Part shown: in pieces, positions 1-6,316 of the stretch
Position numbering within the stretch: the stretch's first letter is position 1
Layout: each line of letters opens with the position of its first letter
DNA from: Clostridiales bacterium
Lineage (GTDB): Bacteria > Bacillota_A > Clostridia > Christensenellales > Christensenellaceae
DNA: 11,771 nt
Direction of reading: 5' to 3'
Assembly: GCA_003149735.1 (NCBI GenBank)
Contig: QANA01000072.1
Span: forward strand, 1-11,771
Program-made: the position numbers and the translations under genes
Notes under the pieces: model-generated
What the model saw: only the letters and a program-made list of their open reading frames with translations
The model's database searches: none
What the model was told of the DNA's origin: nothing

Positions 1-1
1 G

Positions 2-559
2 GAAAACAAGCTGTTTGCCACGCTGGATCCCGTCACCCGAAAAATCTCTCTGCCTTCCGGAAAAGAAGTACTGTTGACAGATACCGTCGGTTTTGTCAGC
101 AAACTGCCGCATGATCTGGTAAGCGCTTTCCGTTCCACCTTGGAAGAAGCAACGCGTGCCGATTTGCTGCTCGAGATTTCGGATGCCTCTAATCCCGAAA
201 ATTTCCATCAGATACAGGTGGTACATGAAGTTCTATCCAGCCTTGGCGCACAGGATAAGCCTCTGATACACGTCTATAATAAAGCCGACTTGTTAGCCGA
301 GCTTCCACAGCAGATTGCCCCCAATTCTTACTATGTTTCCGCCAAGACACAGCAGGGGCTTGACCAGCTTTTGGAAGCAATCGACGTTGCGCTGCGACCC
401 AAGCTGATAGAAGTTTCGCTGAAATTGGGCTATCAGGAAGGCGCCAAACTGGCACAACTGCAAAAATATGCCGAGCAAATCGATATCGACTATCAGGATA
501 CCTGCATGAATATTCGGGCTCTGCTGCCCGAAACAGCTGCGCGGCGCATTCTTTCCTGA
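2..559 (+). CDS. hflX: GTPase HflX, C-terminal part (5' end outside window)
   Basis: The open frame enters from the left edge and gives 185 residues to the TGA at 557-559, so the N-terminal domain and the P-loop are missing from the window. Visible G-domain landmarks are a switch-I-like TLDPVTRK (7-14), the G3 box DTVGF (27-31), the G4 box NKAD (93-96) and a G5-like SAK (113-115). TLDPVTR followed by DTVGFV-KLPH is the usual HflX pattern. HflX binds the 50S subunit and splits or rescues stalled 70S ribosomes by GTP hydrolysis; that role is family knowledge. The tail after G5 (about 70 residues) matches the C-terminal domain seen in many HflX proteins. A hairpin terminator follows 18 bases after the stop. 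The family assignment is secure; the start lies outside the window. Confidence 0.93.
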   Translation, partial: ENKLFATLDPVTRKISLPSGKEVLLTDTVGFVSKLPHDLVSAFRSTLEEATRADLLLEISDASNPENFHQIQVVHEVLSSLGAQDKPLIHVYNKADLLAELPQQIAPNSYYVSAKTQQGLDQLLEAIDVALRPKLIEVSLKLGYQEGAKLAQLQKYAEQIDIDYQDTCMNIRALLPETAARRILS

Positions 560-577
560 AAACCTTCATTCCAATAA

Positions 578-616
578 AACAAGACCGTGCCTATCACTTT
601 TCCGCACGGTCTTGTT
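578..616. terminator. Bidirectional terminator between hflX and methyltransferase
   Basis: There is a perfect 13-bp inverted repeat, AACAAGACCGTGC (578-590) and its complement (604-616), around a 13-base loop. It lies 18 bases after the hflX stop and 12 bases after the methyltransferase stop, between convergent genes. T-rich sequence follows in both directions (GATTTTCC on plus, TTTATTGG on minus), so it probably serves both genes, though neither side has a long uninterrupted U run. Confidence 0.8.
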
Positions 617-628
617 GATTTTCCGCAT

Positions 629-1381
629 TTATTTATCCAGCTTACCCCAAAAAAGAACTGTGGTGTTTTTTACCGTGATATATTTTTCCGGAGTCCATTC
701 ATCCAACAACTTGCGCAGCTCGCTTCGATAATATCCATAGCAGGGATCCTGTGGATTCGGTGCATAGGAAGAAGAAAGGCTCCTCTCAATAAATTGTTCT
801 TTTTCATAACAAAGAGGAAAAGCAAACTCCTGCCTTTGCAACGCCTGCCCAAAAAATTTCTCTGCAGCCGTTTCCGTTTTTTCCAGACCATGTTTTAAGG
901 AAGAAAATCCCGGGCAATACTTCTGGCAGAGCATATGTTGTTTTTGCGTAAACGGATCCTGATAGTCGCGTGCATTAATTAGCAGGCAAACAATTCCCTC
1001 CCGTTTTAAAATCCGCTGGCATTCCGCTAAAAATGCCGCTGTATCCAACCAGTGAAAAGAAGAAGCCGCCGCTATCAAATCAAAAGAATCCGCAGGCAGC
1101 CCCGTCTCTTCGGCAGAAGCAGCTACGATATGCAGCTTGTATTCTGTCCCCAGGTTTTTTTCCAACTTTGCCCGCATTTGCGCATTGGGCTCGACAGCAT
1201 AGGTTTCAATACCATGCCGTAACAGTTCTCTGGTAAAAATACCTGTCCCAGCGCCAATATCCGCTGCTTTTGCTTCTGCCTTCACCCAGCCCATAATCGC
1301 CTGCACAGCTTCCGGCGCATATCCCGGCCGTGCACGATCATAATAATCTGCCCGCTGATTAAATACAGTCTCATTTGCCAT
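629..1381 (-). CDS. Class I SAM-dependent methyltransferase (Methyltransf_11 type)
   Basis: This is a 250-residue protein with a Rossmann-type SAM-binding core. Motif I is ADIGAGTG (40-47), the acidic residue that would hold the SAM ribose is E64 in VEPN, the motif near SAEETGLP (89-96) would contact adenine, and FDLIAAASSFHW (100-111) is the motif IV region. The C-terminal 100 residues, rich in aromatic and charged residues, probably cap the active site. The N-terminal FNQRADYYDRARPGY is typical of small-molecule methyltransferases of this broad family, but the acceptor substrate cannot be read from sequence. The ATG at 1381 is preceded by AGGGGACAGGAAA. It lies downstream of glyQS in the same orientation, with the glyQS terminator in the gap and no clear promoter of its own, so it may depend on readthrough. 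Confidence 0.85.
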   Translation of the reverse strand: MANETVFNQRADYYDRARPGYAPEAVQAIMGWVKAEAKAADIGAGTGIFTRELLRHGIETYAVEPNAQMRAKLEKNLGTEYKLHIVAASAEETGLPADSFDLIAAASSFHWLDTAAFLAECQRILKREGIVCLLINARDYQDPFTQKQHMLCQKYCPGFSSLKHGLEKTETAAEKFFGQALQRQEFAFPLCYEKEQFIERSLSSSYAPNPQDPCYGYYRSELRKLLDEWTPEKYITVKNTTVLFWGKLDK

Positions 1382-1419
1382 TTTCCTGTCCCCTATTCTT
1401 CTTGCCTGCTTTCGCAGAG

Positions 1420-1452
1420 AAAAAGCGGCCGCAAAACCTGCCGCCGCTTTTT
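1420..1452 (-). terminator. Rho-independent terminator of glyQS
   Basis: Read on the minus strand, AAAAAGCGGC pairs perfectly with GCCGCTTTTT (10 bp, 13-base loop), and the 3' arm ends in a run of five T. It starts 7 bases after the glyQS stop. The stem is A/T-flanked on both sides, so it could also act on plus-strand transcripts. Confidence 0.85.
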
Positions 1453-1459
1453 CATAGCC

Positions 1460-2851
1460 TTAGAAATTTTCTTTTTCTTCCAGGAATGCTGCCAACTTTT
1501 CAATAGGCATACGCACCTGTTCCATGGTATCACGATCACGTACGGTGACACAGCCATCTGTTTCGGTATCAAAATCCACCGTAATGCAGTAGGGAGTGCC
1601 TATTTCATCCTGACGGCGATAACGCTTACCGATGCTGCCGGCAACGTCATAATCTACGTTGTGATGCTTGAGCAGCATGGAATAAATCTCATCCGCTTTA
1701 TCAGAAAGTTTTTTGGAAAGCGGCAGGATTGCTGCCTTATAAGGCGCCAGCGCCGGGTGCAAATGCATCACGACACGCGTATCACCATTTTCCAGTTGTT
1801 CTTCATCATAAGCTTCGCAAAGGAACGCCAGTGCCACACGGTCTGCTCCCAGAGACGGTTCAATGCAATAAGGCACATATTTTTCATTGGTAATCGGATC
1901 CTGATAAATGAAGTTTTCACCGGAATGTTCCATATGCGCTTTCAAATCGAAATCCGTACGATCAGCAACACCCCAAAGTTCGCCCCAACCAAAGGGGAAG
2001 AGATATTCAATATCCGTTGTCGCGTTGGAATAGTGGGAGAGCTCTTCCGGCTCATGATCACGCAGACGCATAGTTTCCTTGGAAATACCCAGATCCTGCA
2101 GGAATTTAGCACAATAATCCTTCCAATAATGGAACCACTGCATTTCCTCTGCCGGATTGCAGAAAAATTCCAGCTCCATCTGCTCAAATTCCCGAGTACG
2201 GAAGGTAAAATTGCCGGGGGTAATCTCATTACGGAACGATTTGCCAATCTGAGCAATACCCATAGGCATCTTTCTTCTGGTCGTACGCAATACGTTTTTG
2301 AAGTTCACAAAAATACCCTGTGCCGTTTCGGGGCGCAAATAGATCTGAGAAGCTGTATCCTCATTGACGCCCTGAAAAGTCTTAAACATCAGGTTAAACT
2401 TGCGAATAGATGTAAAATTAGCCTTTGCGCCGCAGGAAGGGCAAGGGATATGCTCCGCAATGAAAGCTTCCATTTCTTCGTTGGACATTACGGCAACGTC
2501 AATCTCCTCTCCTCTTTCAAATGCATATTCCTCAATCAGCTTATCCGCACGGAAACGCTCATGGCAAGATTTGCAGTCCATCAACGGGTCATTAAATCCT
2601 CCCACATGGCCGGAAGCAACCCAAGTCTCCGGATTCATGAGAATGGCGCAATCCAAACCGACATTATAACGGCTTTCCGTAACAAACTTACGCCACCATG
2701 CCTTTTTCACATTGTTCTTGAATTCCACGCCAAGGGGGCCATAGTCCCATGTATTGGCGAGACCGCCATAGATCTCCGAGCCGGGGAAAATAAACCCTCT
2801 GCCTTTACACAGCGCGACGATTTTATCCATAGTCTTTGCTTTGGGATCCAT
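1460..2851 (-). CDS. glyQS: Glycyl-tRNA synthetase, single-chain alpha2 type
   Basis: This 463-residue protein is the class II enzyme that charges tRNA-Gly with glycine in the cytoplasm. The length matches the bacterial homodimeric type (about 460) rather than the separate GlyQ and GlyS chains. Visible landmarks are the N-terminal core [12 protein letters not shown] (36-47), two CxxC pairs (C93/C96 and C137/C140) that could bind structural zinc, motif 2 [20 protein letters not shown] (206-225), motif 3 GADRVALAF (335-343), and a C-terminal anticodon-binding domain from about 360. The frame also has a TTG one codon upstream (2854). I chose the ATG at 2851 because AGGAGG ends 9 bases before it. 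It is controlled by the T-box leader just upstream, so expression should rise when uncharged tRNA-Gly accumulates. A terminator follows directly. Confidence 0.96.
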   Translation of the reverse strand: MDPKAKTMDKIVALCKGRGFIFPGSEIYGGLANTWDYGPLGVEFKNNVKKAWWRKFVTESRYNVGLDCAILMNPETWVASGHVGGFNDPLMDCKSCHERFRADKLIEEYAFERGEEIDVAVMSNEEMEAFIAEHIPCPSCGAKANFTSIRKFNLMFKTFQGVNEDTASQIYLRPETAQGIFVNFKNVLRTTRRKMPMGIAQIGKSFRNEITPGNFTFRTREFEQMELEFFCNPAEEMQWFHYWKDYCAKFLQDLGISKETMRLRDHEPEELSHYSNATTDIEYLFPFGWGELWGVADRTDFDLKAHMEHSGENFIYQDPITNEKYVPYCIEPSLGADRVALAFLCEAYDEEQLENGDTRVVMHLHPALAPYKAAILPLSKKLSDKADEIYSMLLKHHNVDYDVAGSIGKRYRRQDEIGTPYCITVDFDTETDGCVTVRDRDTMEQVRMPIEKLAAFLEEKENF

Positions 2852-2896
2852 CAATACCTACCTCCTGATATAATGTTCTCATTCTAATTTAATTCA

Positions 2897-3101
2897 ATAA
2901 AAAAAGCCTTTCATCCCTTAAGGGACGAAAGGCTACCTTCCGTGGTTCCACCCTCATTGGCAAAAAGCCCGCTTCTTTGCTGCAGCCCGTTTGCGGAGTC
3001 GCCTTCCAAAGTATATCTTCCTGCAGTTTACACCAGCCACTGCCTCTCTTTACCGCCAATATACCCGTTTTTCTCCGGCTGCTCATATAAAATTATCCTT
3101 G
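2897..3101 (-). promoter_or_regulatory. Glycine T-box riboswitch leader of glyQS
   Basis: On the minus strand the leader carries the conserved T-box AGGGTGGAACCACG (2941-2954). The base after TGG is A, the right complement for U73, the usual tRNA-Gly discriminator. Stem I can be built from CGGAG pairing with CTCCG and GTATAT pairing with ATATAC. Its 3' internal loop holds GAAGGCGA, in which GGC (3001-3003) fits as the glycine specifier codon for the GCC anticodon. The apical part has GCAG and CTGC flanking GGCTGGTGTAAA, resembling the distal loop I recall from the Bacillus glyQS leader. A stem III-like hairpin (about 2961-2981) precedes the T-box. Binding of uncharged tRNA-Gly should favour the antiterminator and transcription of glyQS. 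The TSS was estimated from the promoter. Confidence 0.92.
2899..2934 (-). terminator. T-box regulated intrinsic terminator
   Basis: On the minus strand AGCCTTTCGTCCC pairs with GGGATGAAAGGCT (13 bp, one G-U pair, TTAA loop), followed by seven T (the first closing the stem) and then ATTG. The 5' arm lies right after the T-box, so it competes with the antiterminator. It ends about 48 bases before the glyQS ATG. Confidence 0.92.
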
Positions 3102-3107
3102 CATTAC

Positions 3108-3137
3108 ATCATAAATCAAAGCAGTCATTTCTGTCAA
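3108..3137 (-). promoter_or_regulatory. Sigma-A type promoter of glyQS
   Basis: On the minus strand a consensus -35 TTGACA (3132-3137) is separated by 18 bases from TATGAT (3108-3113). The predicted start near 3101 places the whole T-box leader in the transcript. Confidence 0.8.
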
Positions 3138-3266
3138 GCCATTTATACGACTTTTTTGTTTCCGCAAATTTTTCATCAAAAAAAGCGGCACCAAAATCCT
3201 GCTTATGCGTATTATACACTAAAGCCCCAAGCGAGGGCAAAAAATCATCAATCAGGAGGAACGAAT

Positions 3267-3449
3267 ATGTGTAACGGTGGATTTGGCGGCAGCAATTGTT
3301 GGTGGATCATTATCCTGCTTCTGTGCTGTGGTGGTTGTGGCAATGGTAATAACTCTGGCTTTGATAATTGCCTGTGGCCGATCATCCTGCTGCTCTGCTG
3401 CTGCAACAACGGTTCTCAGGAAAACTCTTCCTGCGGCTGCGGTTGCTAA
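3267..3449 (+). CDS. Small cysteine-rich peptide with two 24-residue repeats (chorion-class HCB-like)
   Basis: This is a 60-residue peptide with 12 cysteines (20%), many glycines and two hydrophobic segments. It contains an internal duplication: the pattern N-C-x-W-x-I-I-L-L-L-C-C occurs at 10-21 and again at 34-45, an exact 24-residue period. It ends in CGCGC. Each hydrophobic block (WWIIILLL, LWPIILLL) is bounded by cysteines and is too short for a normal bilayer span. From memory it resembles Clostridia proteins annotated as 'chorion class high-cysteine HCB protein 13', which have no established function. The ATG at 3267 is chosen over the longer upstream frame because AGGAGG ends 8 bases before it and the repeat pattern begins there. 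A possible -10 (TATTAT, 3210-3215) lies upstream without a clear -35. It is divergent from glyQS and is followed by hairpins. Confidence 0.85.
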   Translation: MCNGGFGGSNCWWIIILLLCCGGCGNGNNSGFDNCLWPIILLLCCCNNGSQENSSCGCGC

Positions 3450-3477
3450 ACAAAGCGCTTGTTTACGATAACATAAT

Positions 3478-3497
3478 GCACTGCCCGCAGGCAGTGC
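3478..3497. other. Short perfect hairpin downstream of the Cys-rich gene
   Basis: GCACTGCC (3478-3485) and GGCAGTGC (3490-3497) form 8 perfect base pairs around CGCA. On the minus strand the loop reads C(TGCG)G, a UNCG-class tetraloop. No T run follows in either direction, so it does not look like a terminator by itself. It may protect the 3' end of the upstream mRNA. Confidence 0.5.
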
Positions 3498-3523
3498 TGC
3501 CAAACAAACTATATCACGGTACA

Positions 3524-3561
3524 GCACCGGCCCTAGCAATTCGGGCCGGTGCCTTATTGTG
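3524..3561 (+). terminator. Probable terminator of the Cys-rich peptide gene
   Basis: GCACCGGCCC (3524-3533) and GGGCCGGTGC (3543-3552) form a perfect, very GC-rich 10-bp stem with a 9-base loop. It is followed by CTTATTGTG, which is T-rich but interrupted. It lies 74 bases after the stop codon and before the isomerase promoter. Confidence 0.7.
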
Positions 3562-3587
3562 TTCCCGGTTTTCACTTCAAAAAGGAA

Positions 3588-3616
3588 TTGTATTGCCCCT
3601 ATAAAAATAGTACAAT
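3588..3616 (+). promoter_or_regulatory. Likely promoter of the D-lyxose isomerase gene
   Basis: TTGTAT (3588-3593) and TACAAT (3611-3616) are separated by 17 bases. The -10 matches consensus at five of six bases; the -35 at only three. The start site would be near 3623, about 45 bases before the isomerase ATG. Confidence 0.5.
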
Positions 3617-3634
3617 GAAAAAGGGCCTTTCACC

Positions 3635-3670
3635 ATGATTATTTTAAAAGGGGAATACTTTGTTTTATGA
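3635..3670 (+). CDS. Possible 11-codon leader ORF overlapping the isomerase start
   Basis: ATG at 3635 opens the short frame MIILKGEYFVL, whose TGA (3668-3670) overlaps the isomerase ATG as ATGA. A weak AAGGG element precedes it. The AAAGGGG that would serve the isomerase lies inside this mini-ORF, about 13 bases from the isomerase ATG, which is longer than usual. Ribosomes ending the mini-ORF could restart on the isomerase. Nothing but position and spacing supports translation, and chance is a real possibility. Confidence 0.3.
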   Translation: MIILKGEYFVL

Positions 3671-4347
3671 AACGCAGTGAGATTAATGCGATTTTAAGAG
3701 AGGCAATGCGCTTTATTGATTCCTTTCATTTTGCACTTCCGCCTTTCGCTTACTGGAAACCGGAGGAATGGGCTAAAAAAGGCCCTGAATGCAACGAAAT
3801 CCGGGATAATATGTTAGGTTGGGATATTACCGATTATGGATTGGGGCGTTTTTCCGAAGTTGGTTTAGTCTTAATTACGATTCGAAATGGTAATCAGAAC
3901 AACCCTGCCTATACAAAACCTTATGCTGAAAAATTGCTGATCAGCCAGGAAGGGCAAGTTTGCCCTATGCATTTCCATTGGAAAAAGATGGAAGATATCA
4001 TCAACCGTGGCGGCGGTACGCTGATGATGCAGCTCTATAATTCCACCCCCGAAGAGGAGCTGGATCTGCTGAATCCTGTGCATGTTGTTTCTGATGGAGT
4101 CGCGCTTACCGTTCCTGCAGGCACTGTTCTGGAATTACAGCCCGGGCAAAGTGTTACACTCACCCATGGTATGTATCATGCTTTCTGGGCAAAAGAAGGC
4201 AGTGGTGCCGTATTGATCGGCGAAGTCAGCCAATGCAACGACGATAATACCGATAATCGTTTCCTGGAACCGATGGGGCGCTTCCCGCAAATCGAGGAAG
4301 ATGAGCCGCCGCTTCGCCTGCTTTGTACCGAATATCCCTCTGCTTAA
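3667..4347 (+). CDS. D-lyxose ketol-isomerase (cupin fold)
   Basis: This is a 226-residue protein of the D-lyxose isomerase family (cupin, YdaE type), which interconverts D-lyxose and D-xylulose using a divalent metal, usually manganese. The core motif is MHFHWKKMED (101-110), giving metal ligands H102, H104 and E109 with nearby K107. The fourth histidine is in HGMYHAF (167-173), H167 or H171. The proline- and aromatic-rich N-terminus (PPFAYW, 25-30) and the GEVSQCNDDNTDNRF stretch (185-199) are typical of the family. Length is normal. No sugar transporter, kinase or regulator is adjacent, so it stands alone in its own transcription unit with a predicted promoter and terminator. Its physiological substrate could be another sugar, since enzymes of this family can act on D-mannose and others. 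Confidence 0.9.
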   Translation: MKRSEINAILREAMRFIDSFHFALPPFAYWKPEEWAKKGPECNEIRDNMLGWDITDYGLGRFSEVGLVLITIRNGNQNNPAYTKPYAEKLLISQEGQVCPMHFHWKKMEDIINRGGGTLMMQLYNSTPEEELDLLNPVHVVSDGVALTVPAGTVLELQPGQSVTLTHGMYHAFWAKEGSGAVLIGEVSQCNDDNTDNRFLEPMGRFPQIEEDEPPLRLLCTEYPSA

Positions 4348-4350
4348 AAT

Positions 4351-4381
4351 AATGCCTGCCCCGATTTAATGGGCAGGCATT
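4351..4381. terminator. Bidirectional terminator between isomerase and CarD-like gene
   Basis: AATGCCTGCCC (4351-4361) and GGGCAGGCATT (4371-4381) form a perfect 11-bp stem with a 9-base loop. TTCATT follows on the plus strand. It lies 3 bases after the isomerase stop, and the convergent CarD-like gene ends 42 bases away on the other side. The plus-strand role is clear; the minus-strand role is likely but has a weaker T tract. Confidence 0.8.
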
Positions 4382-4423
4382 TTCATTCGCTTTTTCTTCT
4401 ATTTGATTGCTCTCTTGCTTCCG

Positions 4424-4927
4424 CTAATTTTCCACCTTCATGCCGGCTGCAATTTCTTCTTTACTTACACCCAGTGCCGTGGCCAGTTCTCCGAAAATCA
4501 GTTCTTCCGCTTTTCCTTCGTAAAGTTTATCGGTTTGGCAGAGTTTTTTACCGTTTCGCTCTGCACTGTTCTTCTTGGCATATATATAGGCCAACAGCTG
4601 CAATACATCCAAAATATTCCCTGTCTCCAACAGGGATTTATAATAATTTGGCAGCTCACGCTGTTCCAGTTCGGGAGGTTGTGCACCATACTGCTTCAGC
4701 AGCTGCGGAATCTGCTCCAGCAATTTCTGCGCTTCTTCCTTTTCCAAAATCGGGCGCATCGGCACCTTTGCATCTACCGGAATGAAAATTGTTTCGCTGC
4801 CATAAACCGGTTCCAGCGTATAATACAATTTTCCTGTATCTATGCCTGAAAGCTGAGGTTCCCCCACTGCTTTAACTTTGCATACACCAGTCTTGCCATA
4901 CATAATATAGGAACCCGTTTCAAACAT
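4424..4927 (-). CDS. CarD-family transcriptional regulator
   Basis: This is a 167-residue protein. Residues 1-55 (FETGSYIMYGKTGVCKV, then YYTLEPVYGSETIFIPVD) match the CarD/CdnL/TRCF RNA-polymerase-interacting domain, a small beta barrel that binds the beta subunit lobe. The rest is helical (LEKEEAQKLLEQIPQLL; then LPNYYKSLLETGNILDVLQL, 92-111), like the DNA-contacting C-terminal part of CdnL proteins. Family members modulate promoter open-complex formation, often at rRNA promoters; the role here is inferred. The frame extends 16 codons upstream to 4975, but GGAGGTG lies 11 bases before the ATG at 4927 and overlaps the next upstream ATG, so I chose 4927. It is a monocistronic gene with its own promoter. 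Confidence 0.88.
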   Translation of the reverse strand: MFETGSYIMYGKTGVCKVKAVGEPQLSGIDTGKLYYTLEPVYGSETIFIPVDAKVPMRPILEKEEAQKLLEQIPQLLKQYGAQPPELEQRELPNYYKSLLETGNILDVLQLLAYIYAKKNSAERNGKKLCQTDKLYEGKAEELIFGELATALGVSKEEIAAGMKVEN

Positions 4928-4960
4928 ATATACTTTCACCTCCATATAATTTTCAATACA

Positions 4961-4971
4961 ATTATAGTATA
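4961..4971 (-). promoter_or_regulatory. -10 region of the CarD-like gene
   Basis: On the minus strand TATACT (4966-4971) is immediately followed by TATAAT (4961-4966), two overlapping good -10 hexamers. No good -35 is present: TTACGT lies 17 bases upstream of TATACT. The transcript would have a leader of about 30 bases. Confidence 0.45.
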
Positions 4972-4975
4972 GCAC

Positions 4976-5225
4976 AAATTTTGGTTTTACGTAAGAGGTT
5001 ATTATAAAAAGTTATGCGCAGCAGCTTTTATTTTTTTCAAAATCGCTGGTTATATTGGGGATATTCTTTATTTCGTCGTTGCCTCGCAGATTATCTCCCA
5101 CCTATATACCGACAATATTTTTTTGTAAATGGAGATTCGTCTTCATTTGTCTTAATGTACAGCAATTTTATTTTACAATATTTGTAAATCTATGTCCTTT
5201 ATCTTTTTCACAGAAAAAGACAAAA
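4976..5225. other. AT-rich intergenic stretch without a recognised gene
   Basis: About 250 bases lie between the CarD-like promoter and the tRNA terminator. I find no plausible coding region. The only structures seen are a palindrome, TTTACA-ATATT-TGTAAA (5172-5188), and a related ACAATATT with TGTAAAT at 5112-5130, and a weak imperfect hairpin near 5005-5035. These could be operator-like sites or simply follow from the AT richness. Confidence 0.5.
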
Positions 5226-5262
5226 ACAAAAGAACCTGTTCAAAACGAACAGGTTCTTTTGT
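5226..5262 (-). terminator. Terminator of tRNA-Thr
   Basis: On the minus strand a perfect 16-bp stem (arms 5247-5262 and 5226-5241, loop 5242-5246) is followed by TTTTGTC. The stem begins with the very next base after the encoded CCA end of the tRNA. Confidence 0.92.
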
Positions 5263-5339
5263 TGGAGCTGGTGATGAGAATCGAACTCATGAACCTCTTC
5301 ATTACCAATGAAGTGCTCTACCGACTGAGCTACACCAGC
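5263..5339 (-). tRNA. tRNA-Thr (anticodon GGT)
   Basis: The minus strand folds as a full cloverleaf. The acceptor GCTGGTG pairs with CACCAGC, the D stem is GCTC/GAGC, and the anticodon stem CTTCA/TGAAG encloses TTGGTAA. That loop places GGT (5304-5306) as the anticodon, reading ACC and ACT. The T stem ATGAG/CTCAT encloses TTCGATT. The discriminator is T and CCA is encoded. It is a single tRNA gene with its own promoter and terminator. Confidence 0.97.
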
Positions 5340-5350
5340 ACTGCCCATCT

Positions 5351-5379
5351 ATTGTATCTCAAAATTCAGTGGATTTCAA
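5351..5379 (-). promoter_or_regulatory. Promoter of tRNA-Thr
   Basis: On the minus strand TTGAAA (5374-5379) and TACAAT (5351-5356) are separated by exactly 17 bases, each matching consensus at five of six bases. The predicted start is about 5 bases upstream of the mature tRNA 5' end. Confidence 0.8.
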
Positions 5380-5455
5380 TACTTTTTCGTATATTTTTGA
5401 ATAAATTTGAAAATAAAATCAAACAATTCATTTCCAAGCTATCACATATGGAATT

Positions 5456-6310
5456 TCAATCAAAATGATAATTTTCGTAAGGAACCAGTTTCGCTAACAC
5501 CGCAAACCGTTTTGCATGGTTTCCGCGAACACAAGTGGAAAGCATAACCACTTGTTCATCCTTACTCACTTGTACGTCCGTCTGTATGAGCGATCCTTGC
5601 GCAAGCATTTGGATATCCGCCATAAAATCATCTCTGTCCGTAAAAGAAATACGATAATTATCCAAATCGGCCTCAATCTCCCGCGCCGCAAAAATTTGCA
5701 GCACATAAACCTGGTCCGGCACAGCCAAAAGCAAGTACGGATGTTCTTCATAATACTGTTGATCTCTATATTCCAACAATCCGGCAAACATAGAGCCGTT
5801 ATTCATGCGGTGCCCATAAAAAATCGTCTTGGGATCTGTTAATGCGCGATCATTGGCGTAATCCATAAAAATGGCACCACAGCTGTTCTTCTCTCCGGAT
5901 GCAGTATAGTTCAGATAATAGCTGTTGTCCTTTCCCTGTACGACCGGATAATTAATTTCCGAGCCTTCCAAAAAAATCCATCCGCAAATATCCGGATTTT
6001 CCTGTTGCAATGCAGCAAAATCCACCTCTAATTCAGGTTTCCGGGTTTCCTGCACTTCTTCTTCCTGAGAAGGGGTCGGCGTATATTGTACATACTGTTC
6101 CATTTTCGCATTGATTTTTTTGCCTGCAGCCCGCTCTGCATACGTGCTGATAATCTGATAGCCGCAAAAAACCATCACACCCAAGCACAGTATAATGGCC
6201 AGGTTCATCCAGCGCCCGACAATTTTTTTCTTTCTTCTGTTTCTTCTGTTTCTCTCGTTTCTATATTGTGGTGCCCTCTGAGCCGGCGCCTGACTCTTCA
6301 ATTTTCTCAT
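5456..6310 (-). CDS. Class B sortase
   Basis: This is a 284-residue membrane-anchored transpeptidase. The N-terminus is strongly basic (residues 1-34, RNERNRRNRRKKK), followed by one membrane span (about 36-56) and a linker rich in Pro and Glu. The sortase domain runs from about 95 to the end. The catalytic triad is visible as H167 in FYGHRM, C260 in LSTC and R268 in KRF. The order NYPVVQG, GHRMNNGSMF and MLSTC fits class B sortases, which attach proteins carrying a C-terminal sorting signal to cell-wall peptides. No sorting-signal substrate is present in the window. The ATG at 6310 has no Shine-Dalgarno sequence, and an in-frame stop (TGA) lies four codons upstream, so no longer start is possible. 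The alternative M35 would remove the basic region and also lacks a good ribosome site. Confidence 0.92.
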   Translation of the reverse strand: MRKLKSQAPAQRAPQYRNERNRRNRRKKKIVGRWMNLAIILCLGVMVFCGYQIISTYAERAAGKKINAKMEQYVQYTPTPSQEEEVQETRKPELEVDFAALQQENPDICGWIFLEGSEINYPVVQGKDNSYYLNYTASGEKNSCGAIFMDYANDRALTDPKTIFYGHRMNNGSMFAGLLEYRDQQYYEEHPYLLLAVPDQVYVLQIFAAREIEADLDNYRISFTDRDDFMADIQMLAQGSLIQTDVQVSKDEQVVMLSTCVRGNHAKRFAVLAKLVPYENYHFD

Positions 6311-6316
6311 ACGTTC

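Noticed and set aside
1661..2887. Long plus-strand open frame (408 codons) across the glyQS region
   Set aside because: It is exactly antisense to glyQS, which has every expected motif. Its translation has no recognisable domain and no ribosome site of note, so it is a shadow of the real gene.
2991..3266. Upstream extension of the Cys-rich peptide frame
   Set aside because: The extension crosses the T-box leader of glyQS on the other strand, and the AGGAGG site points to the ATG at 3267.
4928..4975. Longer N-terminus for the CarD-like protein
   Set aside because: The extra 16 codons include the Shine-Dalgarno site and part of the -10 region, and the CarD domain starts at the downstream Met.
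5005..5035. A/T-rich imperfect hairpin followed by a T run
   Set aside because: No plus-strand gene ends before it, the stem is short with a bulge, and the sequence is AT-rich enough for it to arise by chance.
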